A stretch of DNA of 64,000 nt from an uncultured Luteimonas sp. Lineage in GTDB: Bacteria > Pseudomonadota > Gammaproteobacteria > Xanthomonadales > Xanthomonadaceae. Shown here piece after piece: positions 57,201 through 64,000 of the stretch (position 1 is the first letter of the stretch; every line of letters starts with the position of its first letter). Both the position numbers and the translations under genes were made by a program. The stretch spans positions 1 through 64,000 of the forward strand of contig CAKTDC010000016.1 in assembly GCA_934541015.1 (NCBI GenBank), given 5' to 3'. Below the pieces are notes generated by a model that searched no databases, was not told the DNA's origin, and was given only the letters and a program-made list of their open reading frames with translations.

Positions 57201-59966
57201 CCCGACCTGGTCATCGGCAGCGATGTCCACACCGGCGGCATCATCGTCGAACGCAGCGACTGGGCGACCGTGTTCCGCGACGGCAACCTGACCCTGCAGA
57301 ACGAAGGGGACGGTTCGGCCGGGATCCTGCTGCTGTCGGACATCAACGTCGACGATGGCAACACACTGGCCCTGCTCAGCGATGGCGACATCCTGCAGTA
57401 CGGCCTGGGCGACGGCATTCTTGCCGAGAGCCTGCTCGTGCGTTCGAACAGCGGTTTGGTGAACCTCAGCAGCACTGACAACGACGTCGGCGGCACCACC
57501 TTGGCCGGTGGCGCGGCGGGTGGCTTCTACTACATCGACAGCAACGAACTCTCGATCGGCACGGTGTCCGCGCTCGGCTTCTCGGCCGCGGGCAATTCCC
57601 CCCTGACGGTGTCGGCCAACGGCATCCATGCCGGCGGCGATCTGTTCGTGCGCAACCTGGCCGGCAACCTGACCCTGCTCGACAGCATCAGCGCCGGGGC
57701 CTGGCTGGAGCTCGTGACCGCAGGTACCCTGCAGAATCCGGGAGGTGCGAGCCTGTCGGCCGGTGAGTCCTGGACGGTGTGGGCCAATACCTGGGAGGGC
57801 GAGAACCGCGGAGGCGTGGCCGGTTCGGGCACGCTGCCCAATCTCTACGGCTGCGCCTTCATGGACGACAGCTGCACCCTGGGCAGCGCGATGTCCGCGA
57901 CCGATAACCAGTTCATCTATGCCAACCGGCCGCTCGCCACCGTCACCATCGACGACATCACGCGGCCCTATGGGCAGGACAACCCGGATCTGACGTACTC
58001 GGTATCCGGTCTTGTCCTGGGTGACGTCGCTGCCAATGTCCTCAATGGAACCCCTGTGACCTCTGCGAGCGCCGCCTCGCCGACCGGCAGCTACCCGATC
58101 AGCGGGAGCTTCTTCTCCCCGGCCGGATATCTGGTCTACGTGGTGCCCGGTGCACTGGATATCACCCAGGCGATCCTCTACTACGTCGCCAATCCCTACA
58201 GCCGCCTCTACGGCGATCCCGAAGGAACGCTGACCGGCACCGTGACCGGCTTCGTGGGTAGCGATACGCTCGAGAGCGCGACCAGCGGCACCCTGGTGTT
58301 CACCTCCAGCGCGGATATCACCTCTCCCGTGGGCACGTATGCGATCACGGGCAGCGGCCTGACCTCGGCCAATTACGCCTTCGCCCAGGACCCGGGCAAC
58401 GCCACCGCCTACCGGATCGATCCTGCAACCCTGCTCTATGTCGCCAACCCCTACAGTCGCGCCTACGGCGACGCCGAGGAGGGTCCGCTGACCGGCACGG
58501 TCACCGGCTTCCGCAACGGTGACACGCTCGGGACCGCGACCAGCGGTACCCTGGTGTTCACCTCGGACGCAACCATCGATTCGCCGGCAGGGCTCTATGC
58601 AATCGACGGTTCGGGCCTGAGCGCGGTCAACTACGTGTTCGCCCAGGACGCGGGCAACGCCACGGCATACGAGATCCTGCAGGCGACCCTTGTCTACGTG
58701 GCCAATCCCTACAGCCGCTTCTACGGCGATCCGGAGGACGGACCGCTGACCGGGACCGTGACCGGCCTGCGCAACGGCGATACCCTGGAGGGCGTGACCA
58801 GCGGCACCCTGCTGTTCACCTCGGAAGCCACGATCGATTCCCCGGTCGGCGCCTATGCCATTACCGGCAGCGGGCTGACCTCGGCCAACTACGTGTTCGT
58901 GCAGGCCCCGGGCAACGCTACCGCCTACCAGATCACGCCGGCCGTGCTGCTCTACACCGCAAACCCCTACAGTCGCTTCTACGGCGACGCCGAGGAGGGT
59001 CCGCTGACCGGCACGGTCACCGGCTTCCGCAACGGCGACACGCTCGAGAGTGCGACCAGCGGCAGCCTGCTGTTCACCAGTCCGGCCACTCAGGCCTCGC
59101 CGGTGGGCGTCTACGCCATCGACGGTTCGGGCCTGAGCGCGGTCAACTACGTGTTCGAGCAGGCGCCGGGCAATGCCACCGCCTACCAGATCGTGCCGGC
59201 CGTGCTGCTCTACACCGCCAACCCCTACAGTCGCCTCTATGGCGATCCCGAGGACGGCCCGCTCACGGGGACGGTGACCGGCTTCCGCAACGGCGATACG
59301 CTCGAAAGCGTGACCAGCGGCAGCCTGCTGTTCACCAGCCCGGCCACCCAGGCCTCGCCGGTGGGCGTCTACGCCATCGACGGTTCGGGCCTGAGCGCGG
59401 TCAACTACGTGTTCGAACAGGCGCCGGGCAACGCCACCGCCTACCGCATCACCCCGGCGACCCTGCTCTACACCGCCAACCCGCATTCGCGCTTCTTCGG
59501 CGAGGACAACGGCGTGCTGACCGGCACGGTGACCGGCTTCCGCAACGGCGACACCCTGGACAGTGCCACCACCGGGACACTGATGTTCACTTCGCCGGCC
59601 GACCGGTCCTCGCTCCCGGGCCGCTACGCCATCGACGGTTCCGGGCTGGACGCGGCCAACTATGTGTTCGAGCAGGCGCCGGGCAATGCCACCGCCCTGG
59701 AAGTGCTGGTGGGCGGGCGCTTCTCGAGCCCGTCGGCATACGTGCCGTTCCCCAACAACGTGGGCGGGGCCGAGCAGCTCAACAGCTACGTGAACGCGAA
59801 CCTGGGGCCGGCGCCCATGTGTCCGATCGTGTCGACCACGCTGTTCAGCGCCCAGGCCGCCGACGAGGACGACCACCTGGCGCGCGAATGGTCGCGGGTG
59901 AAGAGCCAGCCCAACATGAGCAACTGCATGCAGGGCGAGCAGAGCCGGGGCTGCGACGATTTCTGA
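54300..59966 (+). CDS. Two-partner secretion exoprotein (TpsA) with MBG-type repeats
   Basis: The 1,888-residue protein has an extended signal region (basic, then hydrophobic to about residue 37). The TPS secretion domain (about 60-300) carries NAVTLNRVMGSDPSQIMGSL and the NPNG motif in FITNPNGVLFGAGSQVNVGG. A long beta-helix-like passenger (about 300-1200) is followed by one divergent and six near-identical MBG-like repeats (about 1205-1805). The tail is short and acidic with Cys residues (GPAPMCPIV, NCMQGEQSRGCDDF). Export by the adjacent TpsB is expected; adhesin or surface scaffold is the likely use. It contains no toxin domain I recognise. Confidence 0.93.
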   Translation: MTRPLSARTSRRAARRRLSVHPLAGAILLAMAASAHAQTLPFLPTPPAVDQLPQEATRVSGEVRVGTPWVNPDTTRNTLTITQESRGAILEWASFSIGQNAEVIFDHRFGNNAVTLNRVMGSDPSQIMGSLTANGRVFITNPNGVLFGAGSQVNVGGLVASTLAISNDAFNAGVSSGEFAFTAVEATGSLAHLVWNQGSLNASQAGGMIGLLGLAVVNHGDIVANSGSALLAAGTTVTLDVGGDGLTQIASVTSVTAQPAQVETAGTMRADGGLIQLRSEHQGRGGSGISVTGLLAANTLEERTGRIILDAGDALVSVGSRTFAEPESRLLPPPEQMDTSILAVGADDGARGGSIEVRGRGIQILSLDNAALGRHTQQTLSASGSGGGGSIRLESTGEIQLLKAAAGGPHTIELSADAVNAGRAGSIDLVVDNGLPADSGVLGIHTTGAVRLSARGLGDSTHGGRINIDSAGGAAVFGLDQVGDWYGDVLLTVDGQTGGGSINVDAAMVAADHRTTLSASAVDDGAGGDIRMLGTWGLRAHGTLSARGAGTGNGGRIETSGSGLRLHGLTVDTGADGAVNGNWLIDPFNISIVHGDATGSFTPGEALIPLLDTEVQDGDINNALDAGTSVHITTGDFAVTAPASSGNIVFDDQYGDIEIISSSSTAVEFRLDAHRDIISDDGFTIQSNAAPLDVVFNAGLDPSGDAGTIELVQAVIRTGGGDVSLRAGSGQSSVTLGEIDAGNVLFSTATGSIGINGSRILATGDIGLSALGNAASTGLGIDRSSLTSTGGDIELVGRAGNLFGAFTQGVELSGGTSVDSSGHIEIRGLSEAIEGYPYLHHGVLIGGGARVGSADTTSVRVVGEVIAPDDQVGIGLGASWQPCFSAATGCAIMGQRIVLQGATPEGAAIETVGDFASVSAGQVINLRPGGVNADGSVREETGQQIAVGDGLAGTFNVTQDMLDRLDAPDLVIGSDVHTGGIIVERSDWATVFRDGNLTLQNEGDGSAGILLLSDINVDDGNTLALLSDGDILQYGLGDGILAESLLVRSNSGLVNLSSTDNDVGGTTLAGGAAGGFYYIDSNELSIGTVSALGFSAAGNSPLTVSANGIHAGGDLFVRNLAGNLTLLDSISAGAWLELVTAGTLQNPGGASLSAGESWTVWANTWEGENRGGVAGSGTLPNLYGCAFMDDSCTLGSAMSATDNQFIYANRPLATVTIDDITRPYGQDNPDLTYSVSGLVLGDVAANVLNGTPVTSASAASPTGSYPISGSFFSPAGYLVYVVPGALDITQAILYYVANPYSRLYGDPEGTLTGTVTGFVGSDTLESATSGTLVFTSSADITSPVGTYAITGSGLTSANYAFAQDPGNATAYRIDPATLLYVANPYSRAYGDAEEGPLTGTVTGFRNGDTLGTATSGTLVFTSDATIDSPAGLYAIDGSGLSAVNYVFAQDAGNATAYEILQATLVYVANPYSRFYGDPEDGPLTGTVTGLRNGDTLEGVTSGTLLFTSEATIDSPVGAYAITGSGLTSANYVFVQAPGNATAYQITPAVLLYTANPYSRFYGDAEEGPLTGTVTGFRNGDTLESATSGSLLFTSPATQASPVGVYAIDGSGLSAVNYVFEQAPGNATAYQIVPAVLLYTANPYSRLYGDPEDGPLTGTVTGFRNGDTLESVTSGSLLFTSPATQASPVGVYAIDGSGLSAVNYVFEQAPGNATAYRITPATLLYTANPHSRFFGEDNGVLTGTVTGFRNGDTLDSATTGTLMFTSPADRSSLPGRYAIDGSGLDAANYVFEQAPGNATALEVLVGGRFSSPSAYVPFPNNVGGAEQLNSYVNANLGPAPMCPIVSTTLFSAQAADEDDHLAREWSRVKSQPNMSNCMQGEQSRGCDDF
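58176..59718 (+). repeat. Six ~258-bp tandem coding repeats in the TpsA gene
   Basis: Units begin at about 58176, 58431, 58689, 58947, 59205 and 59463, each opening with LLY(V/T)ANPYSR, then the TGTVTGFRNGDTL core, SGxLxFTS, YAIDGSGLSAVNYVF and a closing GNATAY. Period is 85-86 residues. Nucleotide identity between units is high, especially units four and five. Confidence 0.93.
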
Positions 59967-60044
59967 GCACGGACTCCCGGGAACGCCCGCCGCGGCGGCG
60001 ATTCCCGGGAGCGCCCGGCCGGCCCGGCGTGGCACGATGGCGGC

Positions 60045-60893
60045 ATGAACCTGCTGCCCGAGGCGATCCACGTCATCAACCTGGACAGGTCGCCGCAGCG
60101 CCTGCAGGCGGTGCTGGACAGCTTCGACCGGCACCTGGGCGGAAGCGGCGTCGCGCTGAACCGGTTCGTGGCGATCGACGCGGCGGAGGCCGAGGCGCTG
60201 GCGGTTCCCGGCCGGCTGAGCTGGAGCGAGAAGGCGTGTTTCCTCAGCCACGCCCGATGCCTGGAGGCGGCGCGGGTCGGCGCCCGGCAGTCACATGTCT
60301 GGATCGCCGAGGACGACGTGGCCTTCGGCCCGCAGACGCGGCAGCGGCTGGCGTCGGCGCTGGAGGCGCTGCAGGGGCGCGACTGGGACATCCTGTTCAC
60401 CGACCTCTTCGCGACCGAGCCGCACGGCATGATCGAGCTGTTCCAGCTCTGGCGGCGGGCCACGCGGGACGCCGAGGTGCGGCTGCTCGACCTTGGCAAG
60501 ATGGCCTTCGCCAGTGCCACCTCGTATATCGTCAACGCCGGCTCCGTGGACAAGCTGCTGGGTCTGTACCGGACCTGCGCGTCCCTGAACATGGGCGTGG
60601 ACATCTGGTTCAAGGAGCTGGCGGGGACAGGGCAGGCCGGCTGCTGCTGTGTTGTGCCCTTCGCCACCACCGTGGCCGACGTGCAATCGCAGATCCAGCC
60701 TGGGCACAGCAGCGGGCATCTGGCCTGGTGGTATGCCTTTCGCTGGCTTCTGTGGGAGGGCACCGATCCGGCCAGTCTCGATCCGCTGCTGGACCACCTT
60801 GAACGTGGGTTCGCCGATCCGCACGCCGCGCGTGCCGGGAGGATCCTCGGCGGCATGCTCTCGCCCCGGTGGGAGCCGTTCCTGCGCCGCTGA
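60045..60893 (+). CDS. Glycosyltransferase family 25 protein
   Basis: The 282-residue protein opens with AIHVINLDRSPQRLQAV, the GT25 start motif. It has LSWSEKACFLSHARCLEAA (the SE-xxCxLSH signature) and the metal/nucleotide site E89-D90-D91 in WIAEDDVAF. GT25 members add galactose or similar sugars to LPS or, in some pathogens, other surface targets. No signal peptide is present, so it acts in the cytoplasm. It follows the TpsA gene by 78 bp with the same orientation, so glycosylation of the exoprotein or of LPS needed for display are both possible. Confidence 0.88.
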   Translation: MNLLPEAIHVINLDRSPQRLQAVLDSFDRHLGGSGVALNRFVAIDAAEAEALAVPGRLSWSEKACFLSHARCLEAARVGARQSHVWIAEDDVAFGPQTRQRLASALEALQGRDWDILFTDLFATEPHGMIELFQLWRRATRDAEVRLLDLGKMAFASATSYIVNAGSVDKLLGLYRTCASLNMGVDIWFKELAGTGQAGCCCVVPFATTVADVQSQIQPGHSSGHLAWWYAFRWLLWEGTDPASLDPLLDHLERGFADPHAARAGRILGGMLSPRWEPFLRR

Positions 60894-61165
60894 CGGGCAC
60901 CGGCCGCGGGTCGGTGCCGCGGCGGCAGTGGCGCACAGGTGCGATGCCCGGCCGGGTGGACCGGGTCGCGCCAGCGCCCACGATGGCCGGCAATCGCCGA
61001 TTTGGGCGTTTGAATGGTCAGCTGCGGACCCGGCCCGGGCGGTCGTTTCCACAGGCGTCAGGGCTATAACGAATGGGGTATCGCATTGCGCCCCGCCCTG
61101 GCGCAGACTCGATGGCAACCCGCCGGCTGCCGCGGCACTCACCGAACCCCCTGGAGGTAAACATC

Positions 61166-61720
61166 ATGGCTACCATTCGTCACCTGGCGCTGATCGGGCT
61201 GCTCGCCGCCAGCGGAGCGGTCTGCGCGCAGCAGAGCGGCAGTGCCCAGGAACACTCGGCCGACGCGATCATCGAGGCGCTGCGCAGCAAGCCGGCCGAA
61301 GAAGGCGTGCTCGATCCGAACAGCACCCGCGCACTCCGGCCTGGCGCCGCGGCGGCGGTCGCAACGCAGCCGGCGCCTCCGGCCAGCCATTCGATGCGGA
61401 TCCAGTTCGCATTCAACTCCTCGCGGATCGATGGCGCGTCGCAGCAGATGATGGAAAACCTGGCCGCCGCGCTGTCCTCGCCCGCGCTGGCGGACCGCAC
61501 CTTCACCGTCGTCGGTCACACCGATGGCGTGGGTTCGGCCGCCTACAACCAGCGCCTGTCGCAGCAGCGCGCCAACTCGGTGCGCAGCTTCCTGACCAGC
61601 CGTGGCGTCGAGGCCTCGCGCCTGAAGACCCAGGGCAAGGGCTTCAGCGAGCTGGCCAACCCGGCCGATCCCGCCGCCGACGAGAACCGTCGCGTGGAGA
61701 TCATCGCCGTCAGCAACTGA
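61166..61720 (+). CDS. OmpA-domain exported protein
   Basis: The 184-residue product has a signal peptide (about 5-20, ends AVCAQ) and a linker rich in Ala and Pro. A C-terminal OmpA domain follows (about 78-184: IQFAFNSSRIDGASQQMMEN, TFTVVGHTDGVGSAAYNQRLSQQRA, GVEASRLKTQGKG, NRRVEI) with the usual Asp and Arg for peptidoglycan binding. TGGAGGTAAAC precedes the start. There is no beta-barrel, so it is a periplasmic wall-binding protein. A PAAR-like gene follows 27 bp on, which suggests a role in a secretion machine. A TATAAC at 61065 may be a -10. The 272-bp gap before it (60894-61165) shows nothing else. Confidence 0.9.
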   Translation: MATIRHLALIGLLAASGAVCAQQSGSAQEHSADAIIEALRSKPAEEGVLDPNSTRALRPGAAAAVATQPAPPASHSMRIQFAFNSSRIDGASQQMMENLAAALSSPALADRTFTVVGHTDGVGSAAYNQRLSQQRANSVRSFLTSRGVEASRLKTQGKGFSELANPADPAADENRRVEIIAVSN

Positions 61721-61747
61721 GCTGGCGGCGACTCCCGGGCCGATGTC

Positions 61748-62143
61748 ATGAGCGTTCCACACGTGGTCAACGGCGCGACACTGCAGTGCAGCTTCGGTGC
61801 CGCGCCCTCGACCCTCATCGTGTTGCCGGCCGAGCGGATGCTGTCGTCCAACCAGCCGGCGGCCACGATCATGGACCACGTCCCGATGATGAACATCATG
61901 CCCTTCGGGATGTGCAGCTCGCTGGCCAATCCGACGGTCGCGAGCGCGACCGCCGCCGCCCAGGGGGTGCTGACGCCGATGCCCTGCATTCCGGCCACCG
62001 CGACGCCGTGGGTCACCGGTACGCCGACCGTGCTGCTGGGCAACAAACCCTGCCTGAACATGACCGCCACCTGCAACTGCATGTGGGCGGGAGTGATCAA
62101 GCCGGTGAGTCCGGGCCAGACGACCGAGCTCATCCCGGCCTGA
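61748..62143 (+). CDS. PAAR-like protein (DUF4280 type)
   Basis: The 131-residue protein reads VNGATLQCSFGAAPSTLIVL, then MDHVPMMNIMPFGMCSSLANP, CIPATATPW and TVLLGNKPCLN, ending in CNCMWAGVIKPVSPGQTT. It is the Cys-rich DUF4280/PAAR-like family, related to the spike tip of type VI and other contractile systems, where Cys/His residues bind metal. It has no signal peptide. Genes of this family often sit with effectors; here the convergent gene encodes an Ala/Gln-rich protein. No VgrG or tube gene is in the window. Confidence 0.85.
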   Translation: MSVPHVVNGATLQCSFGAAPSTLIVLPAERMLSSNQPAATIMDHVPMMNIMPFGMCSSLANPTVASATAAAQGVLTPMPCIPATATPWVTGTPTVLLGNKPCLNMTATCNCMWAGVIKPVSPGQTTELIPA

Positions 62144-62235
62144 GCTGACCGCGCCCCGCGCAGGGGCGCGGGCCCACGTGGCCGGCGCAAAGCCCCGGCC
62201 AACCGCCGGACAATCCCGGGCAATCCGATACTTGA

Positions 62236-62264
62236 CCGCCATTCCCGCCTTCGCGGGGATGGCG
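62236..62264. repeat. REP-like palindrome between convergent genes
   Basis: CGCCATTCCCGCC, TTCG, then GGGGATGGCG form a hairpin of the same family as those near 33 and 48 kb. It lies in the 247-bp convergent gap and could stop transcription from either side. Confidence 0.65.
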
Positions 62265-62390
62265 GCCGTCCAGCGGTTGCCTGGTGGTGCAGCCGGGCCA
62301 TACGCATCCGGCTGCGGCGCGGGCAGATCCGGTGCGGAGTCCGGCAGCTGCCGGATCTCCCGCAAGCTGCTGCGCTCGCGCCGTCCCCGG

Positions 62391-63974
62391 TCAGCCGAGC
62401 CCGAGGCCGCTCATCGCATTGCCCAGCGAGTCGGCAGCCTGGCCGGCCATGGCCGCAGCCGCCTGGGTGGCCTGCGTCGCCTGGGCGGCGGCCTGGGTGG
62501 CGGCCTGCTGCACCGCCTGCGTCGCCTGGGCGGCAGCCTGCTGGGCCGTGCCGAGCGCTTCCTGCGCCGCGGCCCCGGCCTGTCCGGCGGCCTCGCCGAT
62601 GGCCGCCTGCGCCTGGGCCAAGGCCCCCTGGGCGGCATCGCTCAGCGCCTGCTGGACCTGCCCGGCCGCCTGGTTGGCCTGGTCCAGCGCCTGCTGGGCA
62701 GCGGCGTTGGCCTGCTGCTGGATCTGGTCGGCGGCCTGCTGCGCCTGCTCCATCGCCTGCTGCGCCATCTCGTTGGCCTGCTGCTGGACCTGGTCGACCA
62801 GCTGATTGGCCTGGTCCATGGCCTGTTCGGCCGCCTGCTGGGCCTGCTCCTGGGCCTGGTCGACGGCATCGCGGGCCTGCTGCATGCCTTCCTCGACGGT
62901 GTTCTGGACCGTCTCGCGCGCTTCCTGCAGGGCTTCCTTGGCGGTGGAAATGGCTTCCTGCGCGGCATCGTTGGCCATCTGCTGCGCCTCTCCCAGCGCC
63001 TCGAGCGCCTGGTCGATCGCCCCGGTCGCCTGGTCGGCCAGGTCCTGGACCTGGTCGAGCGCAGCGTTGGCCTGCTCGGCCAGCTGGTCGACGGCGCCCA
63101 GGGCGTTGGCGGCATTGGACAGCGCGTCACCGACGCCCCCGGCCTGCTGCGCGAGCAGATCCTGAAGCTCCTGCACGAAGGGGCACTCCGAGGTCGGCGT
63201 GTCCAGCGGCAGGTCCGGGAACTGGTCGGCCAGGCCGGCCAGCGCGTCCATGCCGGCGTCGAGCACCTCCTGGGCCTGGCCCAGGGCATCGTCCAGCGCT
63301 TCGGTGCTGGCATTGGCCAGGATGTCCCTGGCCAGGTCGATCGCCTGGTTGGCGGCATCGAGCGCCTGCTGCGCGGTGTTCTCGACCAGCGCGGTGGCGT
63401 TGTCGACCATCTCGTTGGCCTTGGCCAGCGCTTCCTGGGCCGCGCCTTCGGCCATCGCCTGGGCTTCGTCGATCTTCTCGTTGGCCGCGTCCAGGGCGGC
63501 CTGGACGGCGCCTTCGACCTGGGCCTGGGCCTGATTGACCGCATCCTGCGCCGTGTTCAGCGCCTGGGTCGCCGCTTCGCCGGCCATCTGCTGGGCGCTG
63601 TCGAGCGCCTGGTTGGCCTGGCCGAGCGCGTTCTGGACGGTGTTCTGGATCGCGTTGCGCGCATCGTTGACCGCCTGGTTGGCGGCCGCGATCGCGCCCT
63701 GGGCCGCCTGGTTGGCCTGCTGCATCGCCTGCTGCCCGGCCTGCTGGGCCTGCTGCAGGGCGCCGTTCGCGGCACTGCCGGCGGCGGCGGCGGCGGTGTT
63801 GACCGCACCGACGGCCTCGTTGATGGCGCCCGAGGCGGCTTGCGCCGCCTGCTGCGCGGCGGCATCGGCGGCCTGACCCGCTGCCTGCGCGGCCGCCTGT
63901 GCCGCTTGCGTGGCGGCCTGCTGTGCGGCGCCGAGCGCGGCGCCGGGATCGAGGCCGTTGTCGAATAGGCTCAT
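62391..63974 (-). CDS. 527-residue Ala/Gln-rich helical repeat protein, unknown
   Basis: The product is dominated by Ala, Gln, Asn, Asp and Glu in heptad- and 11-residue-like helical repeats (for example QQAMEQAQQAADQIQQQANA). I find no Trp, Tyr or His and few Lys or Arg. One short break near residues 253-270 (LPLDTPTSECPF) carries the only Cys seen. There is no signal peptide and no membrane segment. GGAGGAAGC before the start at 63974 and sustained codon bias support a real gene. The sequence predicts very long amphipathic helices or a coiled coil. It is convergent with the PAAR-like gene. A structural rod, a cargo of an injection system, or a phasin-like surface protein are possible; none is shown. 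Confidence 0.85.
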   Translation of the reverse strand: MSLFDNGLDPGAALGAAQQAATQAAQAAAQAAGQAADAAAQQAAQAASGAINEAVGAVNTAAAAAGSAANGALQQAQQAGQQAMQQANQAAQGAIAAANQAVNDARNAIQNTVQNALGQANQALDSAQQMAGEAATQALNTAQDAVNQAQAQVEGAVQAALDAANEKIDEAQAMAEGAAQEALAKANEMVDNATALVENTAQQALDAANQAIDLARDILANASTEALDDALGQAQEVLDAGMDALAGLADQFPDLPLDTPTSECPFVQELQDLLAQQAGGVGDALSNAANALGAVDQLAEQANAALDQVQDLADQATGAIDQALEALGEAQQMANDAAQEAISTAKEALQEARETVQNTVEEGMQQARDAVDQAQEQAQQAAEQAMDQANQLVDQVQQQANEMAQQAMEQAQQAADQIQQQANAAAQQALDQANQAAGQVQQALSDAAQGALAQAQAAIGEAAGQAGAAAQEALGTAQQAAAQATQAVQQAATQAAAQATQATQAAAAMAGQAADSLGNAMSGLGLG

Positions 63975-64000
63975 GGTTGCTTCCTCCGTTGGAGGCCGCC

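Noticed and set aside
55911..60251. Long open frame on the minus strand opposite the tpsA gene
   Set aside because: It mirrors the MBG repeats in antisense, with no start signal or domain; it is a shadow of the real gene.
62178..63968. Plus-strand frame encoding Leu/Gly/Arg-rich repeats opposite the Ala/Gln protein
   Set aside because: Antisense of a low-complexity gene. The minus frame has a strong ribosome-binding site and the plus frame has none.

Overview
The window looks like chromosomal DNA around the replication origin of a GC-rich gammaproteobacterium of the Xanthomonadaceae, of the Lysobacter/Luteimonas kind. The signs are strong G/C bias at third codon positions, the tonB-exbB-exbD-exbD block plus pdxJ lying on the gyrB side of the origin (an order I know from Xanthomonas), the order gyrB-recF-dnaN-dnaA with rpmH-rnpA-yidC-mnmE divergent, a carotenoid oxygenase, a PhhA-type phenylalanine hydroxylase and REP-like palindromes. 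The genus assignment is inference. I saw no tRNA, rRNA, insertion sequence or CRISPR array.

Layout. 1-9.6 kb: a GIY-YIG protein ending in a REP-like palindrome, rmuC, a small membrane protein, an alpha/beta hydrolase, an SDR, a DUF488 protein, a membrane-anchored NHL-propeller/M23 protein overlapping rlmI, and a rhomboid protease. 9.6-16 kb: secreted or envelope hydrolases (class C-like serine hydrolase, M28 lipoprotein, class A beta-lactamase, lipase-like protein) and an orphan small gene. 16-21 kb: an Lrp/AsnC regulator divergent from phhA and an aromatic aminotransferase, then a carotenoid oxygenase with a DUF2141 protein. 21-27 kb: two sensor kinase/response regulator pairs around a TonB-dependent receptor. 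27-32.6 kb: a PutP-type symporter, a radical SAM protein, cardiolipin synthase and pdxJ.

33-50 kb is the origin block: exbD-exbD-exbB-tonB-TPR, an M48 lipoprotein protease, gyrB, recF, dnaN and dnaA on the minus strand, and rpmH, rnpA, yidC and mnmE on the plus strand. The probable oriC is the dnaN-dnaA spacer. A perfect 16-bp parS palindrome lies inside the 3' end of recF. Two nearly identical ~450-490 bp repeats in opposite orientation (about 32.69-33.14 and 48.00-48.49 kb) bracket the block, and a rearranged third copy fills the unusually long gyrB-recF gap. Each copy is built from nested perfect inverted repeats with REP palindromes attached.

50-61 kb carries a tight three-gene cluster: an exported TPR-CHAT (caspase-like) protein, a TpsB transporter and a 1,888-residue TpsA exoprotein with about six near-identical ~86-residue MBG-type repeats, followed by a GT25 glycosyltransferase. 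I read it as a two-partner secretion system with its own candidate protease and possibly its own sugar transferase. 61-64 kb holds an OmpA-domain protein, a PAAR-like (DUF4280) protein and a convergent 527-residue Ala/Gln heptad-like protein of no family I recognise. This is the edge of what may be a secretion or injection-system locus.
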